Notes under the pieces: generated by a model | Told to the model about the DNA's origin: nothing | Database searches by the model: none | The model's input: only the letters and a program-made list of their open reading frames with translations | Translations under genes and position numbers: made by a program | NCBI RefSeq assembly: GCF_018128905.1 | Contig: NZ_CP063808.1 | Coordinates: 8,122,001 to 8,186,000, forward strand | Origin: Streptomyces sp. A2-16 | Lineage (GTDB): Bacteria > Actinomycetota > Actinomycetes > Streptomycetales > Streptomycetaceae | Reading direction: 5' to 3' | Length of the DNA: 64,000 nt | In this document: positions 58,601 to 64,000 of the stretch, piece after piece | How positions within the stretch are numbered: position 1 is the first letter of the stretch | How the letters are laid out: each line of letters opens with the position of its first letter

Positions 58601-58903
58601 GTCCGGGGTCCAGCCGCGCACCTGGGTGCGCACACTGCCCCAGTGGGTCAGCCTTCTGCCGGGTCCGCCGTCGACCGGGGCGATGTGCACCTCGGGCGCG
58701 CCGTCGCGGGTGGAGGTCCAGGCGACGGTGGTGCCGTCGGGCGAGATGCGGGGGTGGGTGACCGGGACGTTGTCCGCGCTGACCCGCCAGGCGCGTCCGC
58801 CGTCGAGCGGCGCGAGCCACACGTCGTCCTCGGCGGTGAAGGCCACCAACTCGCCCTGCAGATGCGGAAACCGGAGATATGCAGACGTCGCAGGCTGTGT
58901 CAC
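55688..58903 (-). CDS. Tricorn protease homologue
   Basis: A 1071-residue cytosolic protease. The order is: N-terminal beta-propeller repeats (about 1-310, ISPDGTTVAWTS type), a second propeller (about 330-680), a core helical part with catalytic His in ELGTSHAYV (about 760), a PDZ-like domain (GDAIVAVGGHPVDP), and the S41 catalytic domain with nucleophilic Ser in ANEFSGSDGDIVN (about 970) and the Glu region in VENHGVDPDVEV. Tricorn degrades peptides released by the proteasome, which actinobacteria also possess. Start GTG 58903. The length fits the family. Confidence 0.93.
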   Translation of the reverse strand: MTQPATSAYLRFPHLQGELVAFTAEDDVWLAPLDGGRAWRVSADNVPVTHPRISPDGTTVAWTSTRDGAPEVHIAPVDGGPGRRLTHWGSVRTQVRGWTPDGEVLAITTHGQASLRRSWAHTVPLDGGPGTTLPFGPVGHVAHGPATVILSAPMGREAAWWKRYRGGTAGKLWIDRDGDGEFVRLHDDLDGNLEYPVWAGDRIAFLSDHEGTGAVYSSLADGSDLRRHTPLDGYYARHASGDGTRIVYTSAGELWILDDLDCAEPRRLEVRLGGQRADRQPYSLDASRWFGSAAPDHTARGSAVAVRGAVHWVTHRSGPARALAAEPGVRARLPRTFRTEGEEWVVWVTDAEGDDALEFAPATGLAPGATPRRLAAGQLGRVLGLAMAPDGSRAAVAAHDGRVLLVERETGEVREVDRSEDGDVRGLTFSPDSAWLAWAHPGPGPLSQLRLANTTDLSVTEATPLRFQDYAPAFTLDGKHLAFLSNRAFDPVYDEHVFDLAFVVGDRPHLITLAATTPSPFGPQRHGRPFEAPDKDETPDSEGTPTTRVDLEGLADRIVPFPVEAGRYSNLRAAKDGLLWLRHPVRGVLGSSRATPDDPDPKTDLQRYDLAQQRLEHLATDADHFAVSGDGKRVLLWTDGRLKVVPSDRRASGDDDSDTNVSVDLGRVRQTVDPSAEWRQMYEETGRIMRDQFWRPDMSGVDWAGVLDRYRPVLDRLATHDDLVDLLWEVHGELGTSHAYVTPRGNHGHGPRQGLLGADISRHEDGPQGSPVWRIDRILPTETSDPHARSPLAAPGVAVRAGDAIVAVGGHPVDPVTGPGPLLVGTADKPIELTVSPSGGGELRHAVVVPISDEEPLRYHAWVADRRAYVHEKSGGRLGYLHVPDMQAPGWAQIHRDLRVEVAREGLVVDVRENRGGHTSQLVVEKLARRIVGWAVPRGMRPYSYPWDAPRGPVVAVANEFSGSDGDIVNAAIKALGIGPVVGTRTWGGVIGIDSRYRLVDGTLITQPKYAFWLEGYEWGVENHGVDPDVEVVQRPQDYAAGRDAQLDEAVRIALEALEASPAKTPPTSPR

Positions 58904-58948
58904 CCGATCACCCTACGCACGGGCACCCCGCGTGCACAGAGGTTTCGA

Positions 58949-59482
58949 TCACTTGCCGTCGGGCCAGCACTGCGGGTCGTTCTGGCACCAGATGGTCTTG
59001 GTGACGGTCACGGTCACGGTGGGGCCGGGCTGTCCGGGGTTGTTGACCGGCGGGGTGGGGGTGGCGTTGCAGTCGCCGAGCCCCTCCACGCGGAACCACT
59101 GCTTTCCGCCCACGGTGGCGGTCAGGTCGCCGCGCACGCAGGCGCCGCTGACGGTCCGGGTCACCTTGCCCTTGACGGTGATGTCCTTGCCGTCCCGCGT
59201 CTTGCCGTCGCAGTCGACGGTGGCCACGGTGTTCACACTGGCGCTCGGCGTCCGGTCGCCGTTGTCGTACGAGGCCGTGCAGGTCAGCCAACTCACGTCG
59301 GCCTTCTGCCGGTTCAGCTCCTTGGTGACCAGCTGGTCGGTGGTGTACGACACGGTCGCGGAGCTGACCACGCCGGTCGGATCGCAGGCGGCGAGCGCAC
59401 CCACGGCCAGCACGGCAACGCCCGTCACCCCCGCTGCTCGCACCCCGCGCGGCCGACGCCTGTTCCGTCTCAACGCCACCAT
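58949..59482 (-). CDS. Lipoprotein with DUF4333-like domain
   Basis: A 177-residue exported protein. A lipobox (AVGALAAC, Cys about residue 33) follows a basic/hydrophobic signal sequence. The mature part (VSSATVSYTTDQLV..., CDGKTRDGKDITVKGKV...) resembles the short DUF4333-like domains of actinobacterial lipoproteins, and a Pro/Thr-rich C-terminal tail follows. Function unknown; surface-anchored. Confidence 0.75.
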   Translation of the reverse strand: MVALRRNRRRPRGVRAAGVTGVAVLAVGALAACDPTGVVSSATVSYTTDQLVTKELNRQKADVSWLTCTASYDNGDRTPSASVNTVATVDCDGKTRDGKDITVKGKVTRTVSGACVRGDLTATVGGKQWFRVEGLGDCNATPTPPVNNPGQPGPTVTVTVTKTIWCQNDPQCWPDGK

Positions 59483-59568
59483 GGGGGCAGCCTGCCACCA
59501 CGTGCCGTCCGGCGGTAGGGCGCATACGGCCACCCGCGCGCCGCTCACGCCCGGAACAGCGCCCGCGC

Positions 59569-59961
59569 TCACCCCCGCAGCAGCAGCCACTCCTGAAGCT
59601 CCACCAGGTTGCCCTCGGGGTCCTTGAGGTGGGCCACGCGCATGCGGTTCGTCATGGGGGCCGGGCCGTGCAGGAGCGTGGCGCCCCGGGTGGTGATCTG
59701 CTCGCAGTAGGTGTCCAGGTCGTCGACGCGGAGCACCACCAGGGAGCGGTGGCCGGTGGCGGTGTCGCCCAGTTCGTCCAGGACCTCGGCCATCATCGAG
59801 CGGTCCTGGAGCGCGATGCCCGCCGAGCCGGTGGCGGGGCTGAACTTCTCGTACGGCCCGCTCGTCGCCCCCGACTGGGGCTTGAGGCCGAGGACATCGG
59901 CGTAGAAGCGGTAGCAGGCGGTGAAGTCGGTGACGAGCAGGCGTACTTGGGCGAGTTCCAC
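59569..59961 (-). CDS. VOC-family (glyoxalase/bleomycin-resistance) protein
   Basis: A 130-residue protein with the paired beta-alpha-beta-beta-beta modules of the VOC superfamily (VRLLVTDFTACYRFYADVLGL at the start; HLKDPEGNLVELQEW with a metal-ligand Glu at the end). It may be a lyase, dioxygenase or drug-binding protein; no substrate is indicated. It lies 17 bp downstream of rsmE. Confidence 0.85.
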   Translation of the reverse strand: MELAQVRLLVTDFTACYRFYADVLGLKPQSGATSGPYEKFSPATGSAGIALQDRSMMAEVLDELGDTATGHRSLVVLRVDDLDTYCEQITTRGATLLHGPAPMTNRMRVAHLKDPEGNLVELQEWLLLRG

Positions 59962-59978
59962 GGACGTTCTCCCAGGTG

Positions 59979-60728
59979 TCAGGACCAGCGGCCGGTGCGG
60001 CCGAGGAGCAGGGCGGTCGCCGCGGTACCGGCGGTCGACGTGCGCAGGACGGTGGGCCCGAGGACGTAGGCTCGCGCACCCGCCTCCTCGAAGAGCGCCA
60101 ACTCGTCCTTGGCGACGCCTCCTTCGGGGCCGACGACCAGCACGATCTCACCCTCGGCGGGGAGTTCGGCGGTGGCCAGCGGCTCGCTGCCGCGTTCGAA
60201 GTCGGAGTGGAGGACGGCGGCGAAGTCGGCTTTGGCGAGAAGTGCGGCAACCTGCTTGGTGCTCGCCGCGTCCGCGACCTCCGGGAAGCGCACCCGGCGG
60301 GACTGCTTGCCGGCCTCGCGGGCGGTGGCCCGCCACTTGCCGAGCGCCTTCAGACCCCGCTCGCCCCTCCACTGGGTGATGCAGCGGGCCGCCTGCCAGG
60401 GCACGACGGCGTCGACGCCGACCTCGGTCATGGTCTCGACGGCGAGTTCACCGCGGTCGCCCTTGGGCAGGGCCTGGACGACGGTGATCCGGGGAGCGGG
60501 CTCCGGTTCCTCGGAGACCGAGGTCAGATGGACGACCAGCCGGTCCTTGCCCTCGGCGGCGATCACGTCGCACACGGCGTAGCGTCCGGCGCCGTCGGTG
60601 AGGACGACCTCCTCGCCGGGCTGGAGCCGCTTCACGGAGACCGCGTGGCGGCCTTCGGGGCCGTCGAGGACGTAGCGTCCGCCGCCGTCCGCGTCGAAGT
60701 GCTCGACCACGAACACCGGGGCGGTCAT
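59979..60728 (-). CDS. rsmE: 16S rRNA (uracil-1498-N3)-methyltransferase
   Basis: A 249-residue SPOUT-fold rRNA methyltransferase. The N-terminal PUA-like domain (GPEGRHAVSVKRLQPGE) is followed by the knotted SAM site (LVVGPEGGVAKDEL and LGPTVLRTSTAG). Its ATG overlaps the stop of the nitronate monooxygenase gene (ATGA). Confidence 0.93.
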   Translation of the reverse strand: MTAPVFVVEHFDADGGGRYVLDGPEGRHAVSVKRLQPGEEVVLTDGAGRYAVCDVIAAEGKDRLVVHLTSVSEEPEPAPRITVVQALPKGDRGELAVETMTEVGVDAVVPWQAARCITQWRGERGLKALGKWRATAREAGKQSRRVRFPEVADAASTKQVAALLAKADFAAVLHSDFERGSEPLATAELPAEGEIVLVVGPEGGVAKDELALFEEAGARAYVLGPTVLRTSTAGTAATALLLGRTGRWS

Positions 60729-61801
60729 CGCAGGTCCCCCTTGCCCGACAACGCTGTCCTGGCTGCGTCGAGTTCGGCCGCGAGTATCTCCACGAGCTGC
60801 CCCGCGGGCAGTTCGCGGGCCAGCCGGTGCCCCTGGCCCGCCCACAGCGCCATGCCCTGGGCGTCACCGGCCTTGGCGGCGGCCTTGCGGAGCGGGGCGG
60901 TGAGGTGGTGGACCTCGGGATAGGCGGCGGGGGCGTACGGTCCGTGCTCGCGCAGGAAGCGGTTGACCAGGCCGCGGGCCGGTCTGCCGGAGAAGGCGCG
61001 GGTCAACTCGGTGCGGACGAACAGCGGGTTGGTCAGAGCCCGCTTGTGCACGTCGTGGGCGCCGGACTCGTGGGTGGCGAGGAACGCGGTGCCGAGCTGG
61101 GCCGCGCTCGCGCCGGCGGCGAGGACGGCGGCGATCTGGCTGCCGCGCATGATGCCGCCGGCGGCGACGATCGGGAGGGTGACCGTCTCGCGGATCTGGG
61201 CGACCAGGGACAGCAGCCCGAGGCCGGAGCCGTCCTGCTCGGGGAGGTCCCGGTGGGTGCCCTGGTGACCGCCGGCCTCGACGCCCTGCGCGATGACCGC
61301 GTCGGCGCCCGCGTACTGCACGGCGAGGGCCTCTTCGGGGGTGGTCGCGGTGACGAGGGTGAAGATGCCGGCGCGGCGCAGCGACTCCAGGGCGTCGCTG
61401 CTCGGGATGCCGAAGTGGAAGGAGACCACGGGCACGGGGTTGTCGAGGAGTACGGCGACCTTGGCGTCGTACCCGTCGTCACGGCCGCTGTCGGGGTCGC
61501 CGAGCTCGGTCTCGTACCAGGTGGCCTCGCCGGCGAGCTGGTGGGCGTAGACCCCGACGGCGGCGGGGTCGGCGTATTCGGGCTGCGGCATGAACAGGTT
61601 GACGCCGAAGGGCCGTCCGGTCAGCCCGCGCAGCTGCTTGATCTCCTGGTACATCCCGTCGGCCGTCTTGTACCCGGCGGCCAGGAATCCGAGCCCGCCC
61701 GCATCGGCGACGGCGGCCGCGAGCCGCGGCACGGAGACGCCGCCCGCCATGGGGGCCTGCACGATCGGATGAGGGAAGAGATCGGTCAGTGCGGAGGACA
61801 T
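60725..61801 (-). CDS. Nitronate monooxygenase (2-nitropropane dioxygenase-like)
   Basis: A 358-residue FMN TIM-barrel enzyme. QAPMAGGVSVPRLAAAVADAGGLGFLAAGY at the N-terminus (short pieces QAPMAGG and GGLGFLAAG are diagnostic), AQGVEAGGHQG with the catalytic-type His near 185, and VAAGGIMRG are the FMN-binding segments. Family members oxidise alkyl nitronates such as propionate-3-nitronate. It is the first gene of the rsmE unit. Confidence 0.87.
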   Translation of the reverse strand: MSSALTDLFPHPIVQAPMAGGVSVPRLAAAVADAGGLGFLAAGYKTADGMYQEIKQLRGLTGRPFGVNLFMPQPEYADPAAVGVYAHQLAGEATWYETELGDPDSGRDDGYDAKVAVLLDNPVPVVSFHFGIPSSDALESLRRAGIFTLVTATTPEEALAVQYAGADAVIAQGVEAGGHQGTHRDLPEQDGSGLGLLSLVAQIRETVTLPIVAAGGIMRGSQIAAVLAAGASAAQLGTAFLATHESGAHDVHKRALTNPLFVRTELTRAFSGRPARGLVNRFLREHGPYAPAAYPEVHHLTAPLRKAAAKAGDAQGMALWAGQGHRLARELPAGQLVEILAAELDAARTALSGKGDLR

Positions 61802-61854
61802 GACGGCATGTTGTCACGTCCTCCGAACAAGTCCGAATCCGACCTGCACACGAC

Positions 61855-61914
61855 TCAGGTACGCCCGTTGAAGGCATCCTTCAACCGCGAGAACAGCCCT
61901 TGCTGCCCGGGCTG
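61855..61914 (-). pseudogene. Remnant of a second dnaJ 3' end
   Basis: Twenty codons, including the stop, encode the same last 19 residues as the intact dnaJ 112 bp away, ending GLFSRLKDAFNGRT. Over 50 bp the two copies differ at one position, but the final codons differ synonymously (GGG CGT ACC here, GGC CGC ACG in dnaJ). Upstream the similarity stops abruptly. It looks like the tail of another dnaJ allele left by recombination or duplication. Confidence 0.8.
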
Positions 61915-61966
61915 ACGGTGTCTGCCCGGGGGACGACCCCCGGACCCCCGGCAGCCGCCCCGCCGC

Positions 61967-63106
61967 TCACGTGCGGCCGTTGAAGGCATCCTTCAACCGC
62001 GAGAACAGCCCCTGCTGCCCGGGCTGGAACTGGCCGGTAGGCCGTTCCTCGCCGCGCAGTTTCGCCAGTTCTCGGAGCAGGCGTTCCTGTTCCGGGTCCA
62101 GCTTGGTCGGGGTCTGGACCTCGACGTGGACGATGAGGTCGCCCCGGCCGCCGCCGCGCAGGTGGGTGACGCCCCGGTTGTGCAGCGGGATCGACTGGCC
62201 GGACTGGGTACCGGGCCGGATGTCGACCTCCTCCATGCCGTCCAGCGTCTCCAGCGGAACCTTCGTGCCGAGGGACGCCGCCGTCATCGGGAGCGTGACC
62301 GTGCAGTGCAGATCGTCGCCGCGCCGCTGGAACTGCGAGTGCGGGAGCTCGTGGATCTCGACGTACAGGTCACCGGCGGGACCGCCACCGGGGCCGACCT
62401 CGCCCTCACCCGCGAGCTGGATCCGCGTGCCGTTGTCCACACCGGCCGGGATCTTCACGGTCAGCGTGCGGCGCGAGCGGACCCGGCCGTCGCCGGCGCA
62501 CTCCGGGCACGGGGTCGGAACCACGGTGCCGAAACCCTGGCACTGCGGGCACGGGCGGGACGTCATGACCTGGCCCAGGAAGGACCGCGTCACCTGCGAC
62601 ACCTCACCGCGCCCGCGGCACATGTCGCACGTCTGCGCGGAGGTGCCCGGCGCCGCGCCCTCACCACTGCAGGTGGTGCAGACGATCGCCGTGTCGACCT
62701 GGATGTCCTTCGTCGTGCCGAAGGCCGCCTCGTCGAGCTCGATCTCCAGACGGATCATCGCGTCCTGGCCGCGGCGGGTGCGCGAGCGCGGACCCCGCTG
62801 CGAGGCCGTACCGAAGAACGCGTCCATGATGTCCGAGAAGTTCCCGAACCCACCGGCCCCGAAGCCGCCCGCGCCACCGCCGCCGGCCTGCGAGAGCGGG
62901 TCGCCGCCGAGGTCGTAGACCTGCTTCTTCTGCGGGTCCGACAACACCTCGTAAGCGGCGTTGATCTCCTTGAACCGCTCCTGGGTCTTCGGATCCGGGT
63001 TGACGTCCGGGTGCAGCTCGCGCGCGAGCCGACGGAACGCCTTCTTGATCTCATCCTGCGACGCGTCGCGGCGCACGCCGAGAACGGCGTAGTAGTCCGT
63101 GGCCAC
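61967..63106 (-). CDS. dnaJ: Chaperone DnaJ (DnaJ2)
   Basis: A 379-residue type I co-chaperone of DnaK. The J domain (1-70) has HPD in ELHPDVNPD; a Gly/Phe-rich linker follows (GGGGAGGFGAGGF), then four CxxCxGxG-type zinc repeats (CTTCSGEG, CDMCRGRG, CPQCQGFG, CPECAGDG) and the C-terminal substrate-binding domain. It follows hrcA directly, the standard actinobacterial hrcA-dnaJ2 arrangement. Start GTG 63106. Confidence 0.96.
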   Translation of the reverse strand: MATDYYAVLGVRRDASQDEIKKAFRRLARELHPDVNPDPKTQERFKEINAAYEVLSDPQKKQVYDLGGDPLSQAGGGGAGGFGAGGFGNFSDIMDAFFGTASQRGPRSRTRRGQDAMIRLEIELDEAAFGTTKDIQVDTAIVCTTCSGEGAAPGTSAQTCDMCRGRGEVSQVTRSFLGQVMTSRPCPQCQGFGTVVPTPCPECAGDGRVRSRRTLTVKIPAGVDNGTRIQLAGEGEVGPGGGPAGDLYVEIHELPHSQFQRRGDDLHCTVTLPMTAASLGTKVPLETLDGMEEVDIRPGTQSGQSIPLHNRGVTHLRGGGRGDLIVHVEVQTPTKLDPEQERLLRELAKLRGEERPTGQFQPGQQGLFSRLKDAFNGRT

Positions 63107-64000
63107 TTACGACTCCGCCAGGATCTGTCCGACGTACCGTGCCACTGCGCGTACCGCTCCCATCGTTCCCGGGTAATCCATGCGGGTCGGTCCGACCACG
63201 CCGAGCTTGGCGACTGCCTCGCCGCCCGAACCGTAGCCGACCGACACCACCGAAGTGGAGTTGAGTCCCTCGTAGGCGTTCTCATGACCAATACGTACGG
63301 TCATGCCCGAATCCCCGGCCTCACCAAGGAGTTTGAGGAGAACGACCTGCTCCTCGAGGGCCTCCAGGACGGGCCGGATCGTGAGGGGAAAGTCATGTCC
63401 GAAGCGGGTGAGATTGGCGGTGCCGCCGATCATCAGCCGCTCCTCGTTCTCCTCGACGAGCGTCTCCAGGAGAGTGGAGAGCACTGTGGTGACCGTACCC
63501 CGGTCCTCGACGTCGAAGCCTTCGGGCAGGTCCTCGACCAGCCTCGGCACATCGGCGAACCGCCGTCCCGCGACGCGGCTGTTGAGCCGCGCCCGCAGAT
63601 CGGCGAGCGAGGCCTCCCCGAAGGGCGCCGGGCAGTCGACCATGCGCTGCTCGACCCGGCCGGTGTCCGTGATCAGCACGAGCATCACGCGCGCCGGGGC
63701 GAGCGAGAGCAGCTCCACGTGCCGCACGGTCGAGCGGGTGAGGGACGGGTACTGCACGACGGCGACCTGCCGCGTCAGCTGCGCGAGCAGCCGCACGGTT
63801 CGGGCCACGACGTCGTCGAGGTCCACGGCGCCGTCGAGGAAGTTCTGGATCGCGCGCCGCTCGGGCGCGGTCATCGGCTTGACGCCCGCCAGTTTGTCGA
63901 CGAACAGCCGGTAGCCCTTGTCGGTCGGGATCCGCCCGGCGCTGGTGTGCGGCTGGGCGATGAAGCCCTCGTCCTCCAGGACCGCCATGTCGTTGCGGAC
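63107..64000 (-). CDS. hrcA: Heat-inducible repressor HrcA (5' end beyond the window)
   Basis: The last 297 or so residues of HrcA, open to the right edge; the family is about 340 residues long, so roughly the first 40 are missing. The retained winged-helix end (NDMAVLEDEGFIAQPHTSAGRIPTDKGYR region) and the dimerisation domain (RVMLVLITDTGRVEQRMVD) are typical. HrcA represses heat-shock genes by binding CIRCE elements; any such element would lie outside this window. Confidence 0.95.
   Translation of the reverse strand, partial: VRNDMAVLEDEGFIAQPHTSAGRIPTDKGYRLFVDKLAGVKPMTAPERRAIQNFLDGAVDLDDVVARTVRLLAQLTRQVAVVQYPSLTRSTVRHVELLSLAPARVMLVLITDTGRVEQRMVDCPAPFGEASLADLRARLNSRVAGRRFADVPRLVEDLPEGFDVEDRGTVTTVLSTLLETLVEENEERLMIGGTANLTRFGHDFPLTIRPVLEALEEQVVLLKLLGEAGDSGMTVRIGHENAYEGLNSTSVVSVGYGSGGEAVAKLGVVGPTRMDYPGTMGAVRAVARYVGQILAES

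Noticed and set aside
55832..59518. 1228-codon plus-strand open frame opposite the tricorn gene
   Set aside because: The minus-strand reading gives a full tricorn protease with catalytic motifs; the plus strand gives none.

Overview
The window is a chromosomal segment of a Streptomyces or close relative. GC content and third-position GC are very high, GTG starts and ATGA/GTGA overlaps are frequent, and the gene families are typical: SigE-type ECF sigma factor, MmyB-type XRE regulators, GlnR-type box, tricorn protease, dnaJ2-hrcA, and a type II polyketide cluster. The functions below are read from motifs and family knowledge; no database search was run.

Layout. 0.3-10.6 kb: secreted S33 peptidase, a Tat-type class A beta-lactamase without a normal start codon, a small phosphatase, an ECF sigma factor with its membrane partner, a DapA-family lyase, a two-component system with an MMPL exporter, and a zinc-ribbon/TerB protein. 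10.8-12.65 kb: leuA with a leucine-rich leader peptide. 12.8-14.2 kb: protealysin-like M4 protease plus an emfourin-like inhibitor. 14.2-18.8 kb: beta-glucosidase plus MFS, and a divergent oxidoreductase/XRE pair. 18.8-21.5 kb: era, then amtB-glnK behind a GlnR-type box. 21.6-24.5 kb: three secreted or surface proteins (DUF916, WxL-like, small secreted).

25.1-39.3 kb holds a compact, divergent type II polyketide cluster. One side (+ strand) carries an atypical NarL-type regulator, an MFS exporter and an FAD monooxygenase. The other side (- strand) is one tightly packed operon: cupin, two O-methyltransferases, KS-alpha, KS-beta/CLF, holo-ACP synthase, ACP, mono-domain aromatase, adenosine kinase, ICMT-like membrane methyltransferase, PF04199 cyclase, stand-alone AT and TetR. 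No ketoreductase is present, so a largely unreduced aromatic polyketide decorated by methylation and hydroxylation is the likely product. The AT lacks the malonyl-carboxylate-binding Arg, and the CLF has Arg where the family has Gln. The adenosine kinase probably clears the adenosine that follows from S-adenosylhomocysteine. This cluster and its neighbours sit between era and the rest of its usual neighbourhood (phoH-ybeY-corC-cytidine deaminase), so the region looks like an insertion into a conserved block.

39.5-46.6 kb: the remainder of that block, with an XRE/MFS pair beside it. PhoH carries a 357-residue intein with the hallmarks of the rare class 3 (Ala1, Trp-Cys-Thr triad) and a LAGLIDADG endonuclease domain. 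46.8-53.4 kb: an FAD-binding protein, a PfkB kinase, a glucarate-type catabolic pair with its IclR regulator and operator, and an MFS protein. 53.4-64 kb: adenine deaminase, RNase Z, HIT protein, tricorn protease, lipoprotein, VOC protein, RsmE, nitronate monooxygenase, a remnant of a second dnaJ 3' end, dnaJ and the 3' part of hrcA. I saw no rRNA, tRNA, CRISPR array or insertion sequence.
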